DNA from: Tenebrio molitor
Taxonomy: Eukaryota; Arthropoda; Insecta; Coleoptera; Tenebrionidae
NCBI RefSeq assembly: GCF_963966145.1
Contig: NC_091048.1
Span: forward strand, 25,606,001 to 25,670,000
Reading direction: 5' to 3'
DNA length: 64,000 nt
Shown here: one piece after another, positions 1-13,400 of the stretch
How positions within the stretch are numbered: the first letter of the stretch is position 1
Layout: every line of letters begins with the position of its first letter
Notes under the pieces: model-generated
Databases searched by the model: none
Seen by the model: the letters and a program-made list of their open reading frames with translations, nothing else
Told to the model about the DNA's origin: nothing
Program-made: the position numbers and the translations under genes

Positions 1-1217
1 AATATTGCAATCGATTGAGATTTTAAATTTGAAACAATTCGTCGCGTCGAAAGACGCACGCGCACCCCAAACCACTCTACCCTAAGCGTGGTAACAAGTT
101 TTGATGCTGAATTCTTTGGCATATGGAACAACACGCCAGTTACCACACATACAAACCGGTTTGCGCTCGAACCTGCTTTCCTCACTTGAAGCAATGATGC
201 GGTGCGAAAATTTGAACCAATGGGAGCAAAGTCGCGACCACACCGTCTAAATCTTTTATTTTTACTTGTGACCAAACCGCATCGTCATAATTCATACCGT
301 TGTCCCACTTAACGCCTAATTCCAGGCGAAGTTTATTGTCGTCGAGGGTCGCACAATTGTGCGTTTCTTTTTCGACTGTTGTTCAAATGCGTGGCGATTG
401 TTGGTGCGTGTGATTGTGGTGGCGTAGTACGCAAGTTTTCCACCAGGGGGTCTATGTAAATATTTGAGATTCCGATCATACCAGAATCGCAGGTTTGACC
501 GAAATGTCAAATTCTTTGCACGGTTTTACTTGTTAGTGAGTAATTCGGCGAAGAAAAAGCACCGCGGGACAATTTTCAAAAGGATAAGGGTGGTTGCCGA
601 GTTCGTCACTCGATTCGAGAGGGGTGAGTTGTATTTTCGTGTCCGTGTTATTACACGTGATTAAAATTATTGATTTTTGGGGTGGAAATTTGTTTTTGTG
701 TTTAATTTTGTCTTCGGGGGAGGTCTTGTGACGGATATTAATAAAACAGATCGATCCTGCGCTTCGTGGTCCTGTTGGATTTTTTGTCGTAGATTCGGCG
801 GCATCAGCCGTTATCACCGCACCAGTGCTGATTAGAAAAAATAGTGATTCGGGGTGTTTTGGTGGAGGTTCTTGTGGTAGTGACAGCCCCAGTGAGTTTA
901 CGTTGACAACAATAATTACCGTCGAATGGAATTTGAAATATTTTTATTATTGAGGTCACTGTTTTCCCCAATTTTTTTCCACGATTGTTAACCGACTCGC
1001 ATTCCATTGAATATTTTCATCGCAATTAATCTCATTACGGAGTTTATAAATACATTCTGGTGCAGATAAATGCGAAATAATTCGGAAAAAAAACCGCAGA
1101 GATAAATTCGTCGTTACATCACAGTTCCTCCTTCGACAAACAAAATTCCACGATAGGCGGTCCCACCGTGCGCATATTTTTGTAAACAAACAAGCATATT
1201 TATTGGGTGTATTGCAG
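1..1217 (+). other. 5' flank or leader region of Tgi, no proven exon
   Basis: No protein-coding exon is recognisable here. It lies upstream of the first Tgi coding exon, whose splice acceptor (TTGCAG) ends at 1217, so at least one 5' non-coding exon should lie in or before this stretch. A strong donor-like GTGAGT at 624 could end such an exon, but the promoter and transcription start cannot be fixed from sequence alone. Confidence 0.3.
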
Positions 1218-1468
1218 GAATCTGTCGAGCGATCGTCGGAATTTTGGTGCGCTCCTCCGTCTGAGAACAAGCCACATTATCCCCTTTGTCGGAATCCCGT
1301 CGAACATCTGCCCAACATGTGCGCCGCGGTCTTGTAGAAAGGCCGGCCGAGAGAACGAAGAGCGCCCTTTGTGCAACAAAGTGTTCGGGATGGAAGGCGG
1401 CGAGTCCCCCTTGGAGGTGCTGTCGAGGGCCGCCACCATGGTGCAGGAGAACCAGAACGCCTTGGCAG
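1218..1468 (+). CDS. Tgi: Tgi first coding exon (isoform A), with 5' UTR part
   Basis: The acceptor TTGCAG ends at 1217 and the donor GTACGT begins at 1469. Coding runs from the ATG at 1390 for 26 codons plus one base (phase 1). The start at 1390 is preferred because the residues after it match the VGLL4 amino terminus; the upstream in-frame codons look like leader sequence. Confidence 0.8.
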
Positions 1469-4400
1469 GTACGTGCCGAAGACAGGTGGTCAGTCGGCTC
1501 GATCCCTCATTGTCAATGGCACGGTTTGTTGACTGTTCACACAGTGTGGATATTAAAATTGGCGCAGTCACTAAAGCGTGTGTTGTGTATTAAATTATCA
1601 AGTCGTCACGGTCTCGAGCCGCTCCAGAGGTCTCCGGAACGGTGCTCGATAAGGGGCGATAACGCAATCTCGGGCCGAAATAAAACTCGCGGAAATTTCA
1701 CTGCCAAACCGCATTTTTGAGCCCCAATAAAATCACGTCTTCGGTGGAGTGCTGCCAACGGGTCACAGCTCATTGTGCATAGTTTCCTAATTACGCATGC
1801 ACAGGGTGATCCAATGAAAGTTGGCACCCGTTTTCGTTGCATTCCGATGCGGAATTTTTCTCTCGGTCGCACTTTTCCTCCACGAATTGCGGTTTTACCG
1901 ACGGAAGAGGGAACCGGCCCGGATCGAACCTCGCGCACGTTGTTCCTCTCTTTTATTGTGTTGGCAGAGAAAAGCTCGATTGAATGTCAGGAATTTGTTG
2001 ACCGCGGAAAAATATTTATTTGGCATTAGAGCAATGCGAATCTATGCGCGCTCGTAAAATACCACAACAAAGAGGGAAAATCGGACGAGGCTCTCAACTT
2101 TGCGCCGGGAAGGACCACAAAAATTACCACTTTTACGTAACGTCAACTCGTTTATTATAGGCACTCTAGTGGAGAGGACGCTGTAATTATGTGGCTTTTT
2201 CAAGAGAACAACTATTATCTAACGATCAAAACATCGTCTATTATGTGGCGATTTTCTGCAAAACAACACATAAATAACTGCTCCTTTCATATTTCGAAAG
2301 GTAACACCTTCGTAAAGAATTTATTTTTACTGTATGTACTATTTTTCAGAAGCAAAATTTACAAAGAAAACTACCTTAAAACTCTACGGTTCACTGGGTC
2401 TGCGAGACCCAGGGCATGTGAAAATGCTCTTTATTTTCGTTGCGTTGTAAATAATCAAACTGGGTCTCTTCATGGATTCCTAACTTTTAGTTAATTTTGT
2501 CTACACGACTTTGTTAAAATAATTTGAAAGCAATTTTTGTCAGGACGGTATTTGGGTCTCTCAGACCCAACCCGTGGATCGTGTTACTCTTGGTTAGTTA
2601 TAAGGCGTTGGTATTGTTTTCTGCAATAACGCAAACAATAACAAGATTTTAATGGACATATTTATTTATAAATTGTGATATATAATTTTGCGTCGAAGCG
2701 TTCGACAATCCGGAATTATTTGAAAATAAATAAGCAAGTAGGTGCAAAAGATGTAGTGTTTTTTTTAATAACACTTCACGAAATGTAATAAAACCAGTCA
2801 AAATTTATAACAATTGGATAAGACATTAAAAAAGAAACATCAAACCGTAACCTGGTGGCAACAGAAATTGAAAATCGTCATTTTATTTATAAAAAATGTA
2901 TTTGGGGTCTCTCAGACCCAACCCGTGGAATCGTGTGATTAGCAAACCGCCCGCGCAACGGAGGGTTTTAATCAGTACCAAAGAACAAAAATATATTGAA
3001 AAATAAGAGAAGGGGGGAATTTTTAGAATCGACTATTGATTTGTTTCCTTTTTTTGGTAGTATTTCTCAGACAAAAAAATTGAAAAAAGGGAGATTTTGA
3101 CTTCATTTTAGTACCGACGATGACCTGTACACCAAATTTGATCTTAAGATATCATGGCAACCATTTTTAAGAGCTTGGGTTTCGACAAAAAACTTTAAGG
3201 TTTTTTTGTGTCTATCGTTTTAATGCCGGTTTTTTTTAAACCATCCTAAATTCGTGAGTTTGGGAAATTTCTGGATAAAGTTTTAGACACATTTTCGAAA
3301 CTACAGGGTGCCTCAAAATTCGCGAATTCCGAATTCAGAGCGTGGTAGGGAAGGACCCAGTGGAGCTCGAAAAATATGTACTTAGAAAAAAAAAATTAGC
3401 TCTTCCTGAAGAAGATATAAGCATTTTAATTTTGTTCAATACATAGCAGCCTTCATATCCACTGTGACAAAATACTATTTTCGCTAGGTTGCCGTTCCAT
3501 TTTTAAGAAAAATTACAAAAATGTAAGATTTTTTTATTCCAAGGTAAAGCTATTCTTCAAAAAATTGTTTTACGTTATTATTTTCCACCATAAATAACAA
3601 TAAACACTAAACTTTTCAGCCTGTGTATTTGAAGAAAACGCAGCTCAAAAAGTGCACCTTCAGACCAATGTATCTTTGTGGGGGGAGTCCCGATTTTTTT
3701 TTTATTTTCAAATTTGGACTACTGAAGTGATCCCCTACAACGCTCTGAATTCGGAATTCGCGAATTTAGAGACACCCTGTATATCTTTTAAGATTTTTTT
3801 TTTCAAATTTCTAGACTGGAATACATCATATTGGATGTAGGCATTTGTATTGTACGCATTTTCGTCGGAAATATATTTTTGAAAAACTTAAATGAAATGC
3901 TCGACAACTTTAGTTTAGTTTTGCCGTCTTCGTCGTAATTTTTGTTCGAAAATTGAGTTTCCTGCGTCGAACTCGCTGAAACGAAAGGTCGTTTGGCAAA
4001 CACTTAAACGCCTCAGCTGCGGACTTGTCCTTTGACGACTTTGCTTTCATTCAACGGTCCCGTCAAATTGGCCAATAAAATTGTCGTCACTCCGTTTCAA
4101 TTAGACCGTTTTAGGACAGGCCTTAAAAATCGTACGTCCTCGCTAAGTTCGTACCCGGTGGGTTAAGCGTCCTACTCGAACGTGTCGTACCGAGCTCGGT
4201 CGTTTCGTTGTTGCTCAATCAAACTTTTACAATCTGTGCCACTAATAAAAATCCGTCGATATCCTGAACTCGAATAACCCAATCGGCATTTTTTCCACGT
4301 GACTGTCTTTGTCAACACGGCTCCATTAAATTCACATTTACATTGTTCGCTTAACAATGGGACTGACCAGTAATGAAGACTTGCAACTTTACAATTTATT

Positions 4401-7400
4401 AATTATTCACGGACTTCTGCGACGCACGCAACAGTGTTGGGGCGGGATGTTGGAACAATGGCGGATCTCCCCGAGCGATAAAATTCGAGAACGTCGAAGC
4501 GTTTGGGGAATTGGGGGCGGCGGAGGCTTCGAAGAGATTTTTTCGTGGAGGCCGTCTGGCATGCGTCCAGTGGGTCGTGAAATTGGTGCGATGGCCCCGG
4601 ATCGGCGTTCCTCCCCCTCGTTAGCGTGCGCATTCCTATCAATCTCTTAATTGCGACCGGTACAGCACGATCCATCCGAGGCGTCGCTCCATCAGTTATC
4701 GCCGACGAAGACGGCGGAATTCGCCGGACGGGGCGTGCTGGTCCGGCCGCGTAAGGTCGATTTTCGATCGTCGACGCGGACGTCACGACACGCAAGATGC
4801 GATGGTGTGAAGCAAGAATTCGAAGGAAGGCAGCGTGGTATGCGGTCCGGCTGCCGTTTCACAGATAACAAAACTGGGAATATCCGACGAGATCACGACC
4901 ATAATGATGTGGAACAAAAGCGTCCGGAGAAAAAGCCAAAGGATAATGACCAACCGATCGGCGGACCGGATTATCCGTCCGATTCCGGTGGAAGAATGTC
5001 GTCCGGCCGTTCGTTACCGAGATGTTTGGAATTTTTCTGGACGGTGGGAGATCGATCGGCGGAAGAATTTCGACGGACGGACGGTTGTCACGAGGATGGC
5101 GTCATTCGCCAGGCAAAAATGCAAACTGCGTGTGCCGCTCGTGACGCGAGATCGGACAGTGGCGGCGACGAACTTTTCGTCGCGTGGGGGCGGCGGGTGA
5201 AGGAACAAAGGAAGCGGAGATGTACACTCGCGTCGACTTACATGATGGGTTCATCGTTATTTTTGTTCGGGTTTTTCTTTGCTACAAAAACAGAAATTAT
5301 TCACTGCGACCTGGAGTTTTTGTCGAGCTTGGCCGAGCCGCTGGTGGGCGGTCTACCGTAATCACGAAATTGTTAAATTCATTTTTGTTATGGTATCCTA
5401 TAAAGATTATTGTTATTATTGTTGTTTTCCAAATGTATCAGTCGTAAACGAAAAGTTTGAAGAACTGAAAACAAAAACAAACAAAAATACGAGCGAAAAA
5501 TGTTGAAGAATTATTCTGAATATTTGCCCAACTTGTGCCAGTGAATTTCAAGATTTTGTGTATTTCTGCATCTGCCGAGTGATGTCATTTTGGGAAAAAT
5601 AAAAACAGTAAAAAGTTTACATCCACGTAGACTCTATTACAAATGACAACTAAACGAAACAAAAAGTAGCTGGAAAATTATTCTACAGTGTAATATGTAC
5701 ATAATTTGTTCACTGCAACCTAGAGTATTTTTCAAGTTCTTCTTTGCTGACCTACTCGTGGGCGTTCTACCGTATCTAATTGTAAAATTATTAAATAAAT
5801 TTTATAACAGCTACGTAATTGTACAGAAACAATGAGTGTTAAATTTTTAAATAAAATATTTTAAACCGCCAAGCTATAAATAAATAATGTTAATTTTCTT
5901 GGTCGCGGAAATTTATGGTCAGTACGGACATAACGAGCGTTCAAAAAATGTAAGATCTGACAGCTAGACAAAGACTACACCATACGCTATCAGAACAAAA
6001 ACCACCACTAGGCCGCATGACCATTTTTTTTTTTAACATACGCTATATGTATCTCAGAATTTAAAAAATATCATTAGTCCTTTGAAAAAATGAAAATGAA
6101 AAAAAAAATTCAATTTGAAACATTTTTAACAAAAAAATGTAAATTTAGAGATAATCTATAAATAAATAATTCTTGTTTTTTTGGTCACGGAAATTTATAT
6201 TCAGAATAAACGTACATATGTGTGAGATCTGGAATATTCTCAGCATTCAAAAAATAGAAATACGGAGTTCCGTTTGAACAGTATAAAACAATTAAAAGAA
6301 CTGGTATCCTAGTTCACTCTGTGAAAAATAAGAAACAAAATAAAACGGAAATTGTTAAACAATTATTTTGACTGCATATTTCCTTCAAAAAAATTATCCA
6401 ATCAAATCGCTGACCAGTACATAATTGTATTAATTAGGCAGCAATTTGATCGGGAAAATTTTTTTTGGAAGAAATTGAAAAATGTTGCAAATTTATTTGA
6501 TAACGCGTTGTCACATTTATAAATATACTGTTCTGTAAGTTTTTTTTTGCCTGAAATGATCTACCAAAATATCCCTGGTGCATGTCGAACTGTGGATAGT
6601 TTTCTTGCGAATCCTTACATGCACTCAGCATGTCACCACTTATGTGTGCTCCACGTACCAATAATTTTATCTACTTTTGGCAACCGAAAATTGGTATCAT
6701 TTTCGAAGAAACCAAAACAGAAAAAAAACTTGATATCGACGTTCATAGTTTCAAAAATTACAGTGAAATAAAAACAAAAACTCATTGAGAATTATTCTTT
6801 AGGTGTAGGTGACTTAATGATTGAGACAAATTTAGTGGGTTGGCACTCCCGAATAATTGGTACGCCTAGTCATTTGTCAGAGTTGTCTGTTGATTCGCTT
6901 TCTAAGTTAAGATTCTAGAAATAAATAATAACAGTTTGATTTATTTTCACTTTTGAACTGTCATATTTGAATTTGTCACTCAAGTGTCCCAACATAAAAC
7001 CGTAAATGTGTTGCCAACCGAACAATAATAATTTCAATCATTAAAAGTCACCCGCTACTAATTAACGTCAATTTATTTCTAAGGTTACATTTTTCTTAGC
7101 AACACTTTACTTAAACACTCTTTTTTGGAGGTTATCGCAAATTTTCCTTTTTTTCAACGCATTGATAACTTTTCCGCGAGTGTTTGCTATTTCTGCGAGC
7201 TGCATAAACATTCGAAATATCGTCCCCACCGAATTATGTGACCCCCCCAAACGTGCAGTAGCGCCACGATGTCGTATTTGGCACCTCCATCTTCGGCCGT
7301 TTACCTTTCCGTTCTTGTGTTCCTCCACAATCCACATTTTTAATCTAACGTCCGAGCAGATTAACCCGTTCCCAAGAGCACAATCGCTCCAAGTTCGCCT

Positions 7401-10400
7401 CGTTTTTCCTCCTTTGTTTTCTTCGGCCGGACCCCCGACCCCTCCGTGCCGTTTTTTCTGCAGAAACTTAACTGGAACAATTCCGCGTTTTATGCAACAA
7501 CCTCCGACAAAACCGAGATGTAGTCAGCACGATTGCGATCGAATCAGTTCTGAGATAATGAGATCATTTTTGCATCATTTCTTTCCGTGAAACCGTCCGT
7601 CTCGGGAACCTGCGGTCTTTGTGCGGAGCTGGCGGATTTTGGAAAGAGCGCAGTCTAACAACCGACCTTGCTGCACTTACTACTCCATTAAGGAGTCCGG
7701 TCCTGGGGTGGAGTACTTCACGTCCGCTGTCGGCCTTTCGTGCTCGCACCGGGACGAGCTTCGGCGACGACGTGGTCGAAGATTTAATCGAGCGCGAAGC
7801 CGATTCTGGTGGTACCACATAGAACAAAAAACACCGAACCGGTCAAAAACAACGGCACGCGAAAGAGGACCTTACGCTGTCGGTGCTAAGGTGGTATCGT
7901 TCTGGATGAATAAAAAAACTAATTACTTATACCTGAAAGTCTCTACCTGCGAGAGTCTTATGAATGAAGGCTAGTTTACTATTCCTCCGGCCGTCGCACA
8001 ATGGCTTTCGGTGTGCGTACACAATGGGACGTGTGAATTGAGTGTTGAGTGACTTTTGACGCGACTCGAGGTTCTTTCCGTCGACGGGGTGTCATGGAAT
8101 TTGCGGTGTTCGTCGAGGAATTGGTGAAGGCTTCTCGGGCGATGAAGAACCAGGAGGTGGTACCCAAGCGCGCGTTTTGGCAGCCGTGGCTCGACGAAGG
8201 TAAAAGACGCGAAGCCAGTACCGGCACTAATTCGCCGACCTTGGCATAGGTCGTACCGGGTCGTTCCCACGGCAGCGTCGCAACGACCTAGATGAAAATG
8301 TCTGTTTTGTCTGTTTAGAGGAGTCGTCGAAGCAGTCGACCAACAAGCAGCTGCCGACCGCCAAGTGGAAGCGGGATCGACGATCGCGACTTCCTGAGTA
8401 CTCGCGGAAGTCCGACCCGAAAATCGCCGAGACCTTCGGAACGGAACCGCCGAGTCCGACGACGGAAGCGCCCAACCAGGCCGGACAGGATAACGCACCG
8501 TTGGACATGAGCGTCAGACAGAGGGGTCTGCCTCCGTCCTATTCGCAGACCGTCAACAATCCAGGATATCGATCCAGCTACAGGCCCTCGGTCATACAGA
8601 ACAACGCACCCAACAGAGAGGAGCTGCCTCCCGGTCAGTATGAGCGAGAATGGCGGTTTCGCGGCGGTCTTGCCGCCGCCGGCGTTATCAACGCGCCACA
8701 TCCGCACGGCCGGAAAGCGACACCGCAAACAGCAAAAAAATATTCAGTTGAAAGCGCAAATGGGAACAAAAATAATATGTTTATGTCGTTTTTGGGCCAC
8801 TCCAAATCTTAAAGTGGCTTGATTACGTTTATCAAAAATTTTCAATTCAAGGTCACGCTTTACATTTTTAAAATATAAACCGCCTAGATTTAAATTTTAA
8901 ACATTACCCGGTTACATTTTTTACTCCACTTTTCGAGTATTAAACTTGAATGCTCAGTTGATAAAGAACTGGAACACAAATTCCGATTGAAAAATCATTT
9001 TTTGTAATTCGGCACAAAGTTCAATTTTATTGCATCGTTTGACATTGCTTCATCAATACCAACCCAGTTCTATTAAAATAAAAGTCACTAGATAATTACA
9101 TACATATTTTATATTTTAAAAACAGAAATAGCATGTTACACTCGTTTCACAAGACACGTTGTCGAACTCGTACCTTTAATTGCACCTCGCTGTGCTCGTC
9201 CTGCCTTAAACCCTCTCGTTCGACAATAGATTGTCCTGTGCAACTCGTTTAACAATATACTACAGGGTGAGCAACAATAACTGATTCAGTTGGCAAAAAA
9301 AAAATTTACATAAAATTTTCAAGACTGAATTGTACCTATGTCGGTTTGTTTTATTGACATTATTGACAGCTGGTATACATTTCAAATTTAAAACTCTTGG
9401 TTTTTGTAATCGTTTATTAATAAAATGGTTTTCTCGTTGGAACATGACATAAAAGTCACCAAAAATCACCAGAATTTATTGCCAACTCAATCAGTACTTG
9501 TTGCTCACACGGTAGGTGACTTTTAATGATTAAGACAAATTTAGTGGATTGGCACTCCCGAATAATTGGTACGCCTAGTCATTTGTCAAAGAGTTGTTGT
9601 CTGTTGATTCGCTTTCTAGGTTAAGATTTAGTTAAAATTTGATTTATTTTGACTTTTGAACTGTCATATTTGAATTTACCAGGCAAGTGTACCAACATGA
9701 AATCGTAAATGTGTTGCCAACCGAACAAAAATAATTTCAGTACTTAATTAAAAGTCACTCATTATCTACATACTATTGTTTTGATTTTGACGTCGTTCCA
9801 ATAGTAGTTTATTTAACGAGTTCGTGTGTAAATTGGGCTTTTCTTTGTCAGTTTAAAGTGAAACGAGCGTTTTAAAGGCTCACGAGTGCCAAAAAAAGCC
9901 CAATTTACACAAAGACGAGTTGAATACAACGTTTTTTTTGTTCGACGAACCCCTAAAAGGCTCTAAATCGCTTAAAATCTTTAAAATTATTTTGACGTTT
10001 TGTTTTGACAAGTTGTGACATTTATAAAAATCCGTTCACACAGTGTCGAACAATAAAATATTTTGTGCTAAAAATGACAGCCTTTTCAGATGTACCACCT
10101 GTTGATTAATTGGTTAATCAATGAAGGATTCCTGTAGTTCAATTTTTAATATAAATAACCAATAGGAAATGTTACTAAATGTGTTTTTTTTTTAATAACA
10201 AAAATGTCAATTTTTCTTGATCAAGATTTTTTTGAACCAACCTGATAAAAACATTTCCAATCAGATCTAACCTAAAATTTAGTATTCATAACCTCGTTAC
10301 TCAAAGTTGCACCATACTCTGGCGACATTTATGTCATGAATAATCCGTATTACAACAAAACAGTTACCAACGATCGACAGTTCAGTTATTATACTTACGT

Positions 10401-13400
10401 AGGGGAAGTGGGCCTAAAATGGGGTATGTAGGTAAAACGGGATATCAGTGTTTAACCCGCAACGAGAGCTGGCAACTACTCGTATTAGCACCTAATGCGT
10501 GTGTGTGGACGCTAGTGTTAGTGGTCTGCTGTCAAAAGTGCGATCCGCTTGTGTTTTAAACAGAGAGAGTGATTTTATTGGTTTCGGAAGTTGTGAATGT
10601 AATAATTAGTGTTTACGGAATAAGCTCCTGGAAGAGAACAACTCGTGCTCTTGGGTTGTTACTGCGCATCAAATTGTCTTCAAAGGTTAGTTAACAAGCG
10701 ATGCAGGCCAAATTGCTCTGAAAGACATTTGTTTTTCACGCGGTAATTTTAAAAATTTTAAGACAAATGTAGGTAAAATGGGAAATTTTTACGCCTTAAA
10801 ACGGGATAGTATCCCGTTTTACCTACACCAGCCCAGTATTTATTTTTATTTGTTTTCAGATGCCTTCCACTTATAAACGAAAAACCGACCGCCAATCTTG
10901 GTCCGAAGAAGCTATGTCTAGGGCACTAGAGGCGTTGCGAAATGGAACATGTGGTTACTTAAAAGCTGCTAAACAATTTAATGTTCCAAAGTCGACTTTA
11001 GAAAGGCGTTTTAAAAACAAAAATAAACAGGCACTTGACCATTCAAAACAACTGGGGAGCAGAAAATTAACGTTTCCAATGGAACTAGAGAAACAGTTAG
11101 TAGATTATGTTAAAAACATGGAAGCTATGTTATATGGACGAACAACAAGAAGTATTCGAAGTCTTGCGTATCAAATTGCTGTTAGAAATAATATCGTTCA
11201 TCACTTTAATAATGAAACTAAGTTGGCAGGATGGCACTGGTTACATTCCTTTCTGAAGAGAAACAATTTGTCTCTTCGCAGTCCTGAAGCAACTTCTGCG
11301 GCAAGAGCGCAAGGCTTCAACCGAGAAGCAGTTGGCTCATTTTTTGATATTTTGAAATCGCTCCAAGAGAAACATAATTTCCCGCCATCAAGAATATTTA
11401 ACGTGGACGAAACAGGTATCACTACTGTCCAATCTCGACCATCAAAAATTATTGCTGCCAGAGGAAGAAAACAAGTAGGCTCCCTAACATCAGCCGAACG
11501 TGGGGAGTTAACGACTGTAGTAATTTGTATGAGTCCAAGTGGCATTTTTGTCCCACCTATGCTAATTTTTCCTCGAGTGCGAATGAAACCTCAATTTGCT
11601 GATGGAACTCCGCCAGGTTCACTATCAGTTTGCCATAAATCTGGGTGGATGCAATTAGAGTTGTTTGAGAAATGGTTTGATCATTTCGTTCATCACACTC
11701 AAACTTCGAAAAGTAATCCAGTATTACTCATACTGGATGGGCATAAAACACACACCCAAAATATAGCAACCATAGAAAAAGCACGGCAGAATGGAGTAAC
11801 AATTTTATGTTTACCACCGCATACCAGTCACCGTATGCAGCCGCTCGACGTTTCGTTTATGGGGCCACTCACCACTTTTTATACTCAAGAAGTGGAAATA
11901 TGGTTGAGAAACCATCCAGGACGCCGCATTACTATAAACGAAGTTGGATCTTTGTTCGCTAAAGCATATCTAAGAGGCTCAACACCTTTAAACGCCATTA
12001 ATGGTTTTAAGAAAACTGGATTATATCCATTGGACCACACAGTATTTACAGAAGATATGTATGCTGCAGCTTTGCCAACTAGTTATGACCCACCTCAAAA
12101 CAATGACAGTACTGAAAATGATGCAGTTGCAGCTGTGTCACCTGAAATGGAAGATGCAATGGAACAAATTCAACGTGACTTTGTAAGAGAGTCTACACCA
12201 GATGAGCAAATAATCACTCAAGTTGAAAAACCATCAACTAGCAGCATGTGCAATTTAATCAGTCCTGAAACAATTGCTCCATATCCGAAAGCTAAGAATG
12301 TAAAGCTATCAAAAAAGAAAGTCAGCAGAAAGGGTAAAGCTGCAATCCTTACCAGTACCCCTTATAAAGAAGAGTTAGAAAAATCCCTGGTTCAGAAAAA
12401 CAGAAAAAATAATGCAGACAAAATGAAAACGAATAGAATAACTTTCAAAAACAAAAACGCTGCAAACAACAGCTCATCGAAAGGTAAGAAACAGGAGTCT
12501 AATGTGACCAAAGCACGAGTATCAAGGACCCAATCCAGTAGCAGCGAATCTGACGTTGATGTGGAATGCCTGTTTTGCGGTAATAACTATTCTAAAGACC
12601 ACTGCGGAGAAGGATGGATAATGTGCTGTCGTTGCGGCAAATGGGCCCATGATGAATGTGCAGGTGTAGAAAGTGATGATGATGACGAATTCACATGTGA
12701 TATTTGCCTACAAAAATAAAGTTTTTGAAAAATATATTTTCTAAATAAATCTTATTATAGGAATAATTTCCCGTGTTAAATCCATATCCCGTTTTACCTC
12801 CAGCACTTTCCCATTTTACCGACACTGTGTAGGTAAAATGGGAAATTGCAGACATTTACTAATTAACCACATGTAACTACTTGTTTTTTATTTTAGATTG
12901 TTTTTGATGAATATATGTTTAAATCAATAACTATACTATAGCAAGATTTACTTTACACAATTTTACAACACTTATTTTTTTTTATACATAACGTTAAACG
13001 TTAAGTATCCCATTTTAAGCCCACTTCCCCTATTAAAAAAAAATACTATATTATGTAATCCGGCAACTGAAAACGGAGACAAGTTAGTTAGTACGGAACG
13101 ACGACAGTAGTTGTCAAATTAATGCTTAAGGATTAAAAAATAGTAATTTTAATATATTGCAAGGAAAAGAAAACAAAACAAAAATTTAAAAAGAATAGGT
13201 ATTTGGTTGAATTTGATTTTAGGAAATTGGTTTACCTTTGCAAGTTACCAACTGACACTCGACAGCGTTAACATATCCTAACATTTTATTTTCCCCTAGA
13301 TCGAAGTTCTACAGCGTTGCCAGGTCTATTTTCGAAGTAAATTGCAGCGTTGATGGATCTTTGATATCTGAACAGGCTCTAATTCTCTAAGCAAGTAATT

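Larger units (their letters stand above)
1469..8318 (+). other. Tgi first intron with repeats and CpG-rich islands
   Basis: This intron of about 6.8 kb contains three copies of a GGGTCT/AGACCC hairpin motif (2396-2938), an inverted-repeat element (3304-3779), a CpG-rich block (about 4400-5380), local duplications (5280-6300), one copy of a GTGACTTTTAAT-ended element (6806-7057) and the alternative first exon at 8094-8199. The long open frames in the CpG-rich block look like chance frames in GC-rich DNA. Nothing else is recognisable. Confidence 0.6.
10402..13030 (+). mobile_element. Full-length pogo-like DNA transposon, 2629 bp
   Basis: The ends GGGGAAGTGGGCCTAAAATG (left) and GGGGAAGTGGGCTTAAAATG (right, other strand) match over about 25 bases with two differences. 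TA lies directly outside both ends (10400-10401 and 13031-13032), as expected for Tc1/mariner/pogo insertion. The element encodes one intact transposase. Repeated motifs TAGGTAAAA(C/T)GGGA lie near 10430, 10770, 10800, 12785 and 12830, a layout typical of transposase-binding sites. It sits in the last Tgi intron in the sense direction. Near-identical ends and an open gene suggest recent arrival (inference). Confidence 0.9.

Noticed and set aside
4651..5361. 236-codon open frame on the plus strand
   Set aside because: It lies in CpG-rich DNA where stops are rare, its composition is Arg/Asp/Ser-rich and unlike a folded protein, and several other frames are open across the same bases.
7621..8498. 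Several overlapping frames on both strands
   Set aside because: They are shadows of the GC-rich Tgi alternative exon and exon 8319-8633; only the Tgi frame has splice-phase and family support.
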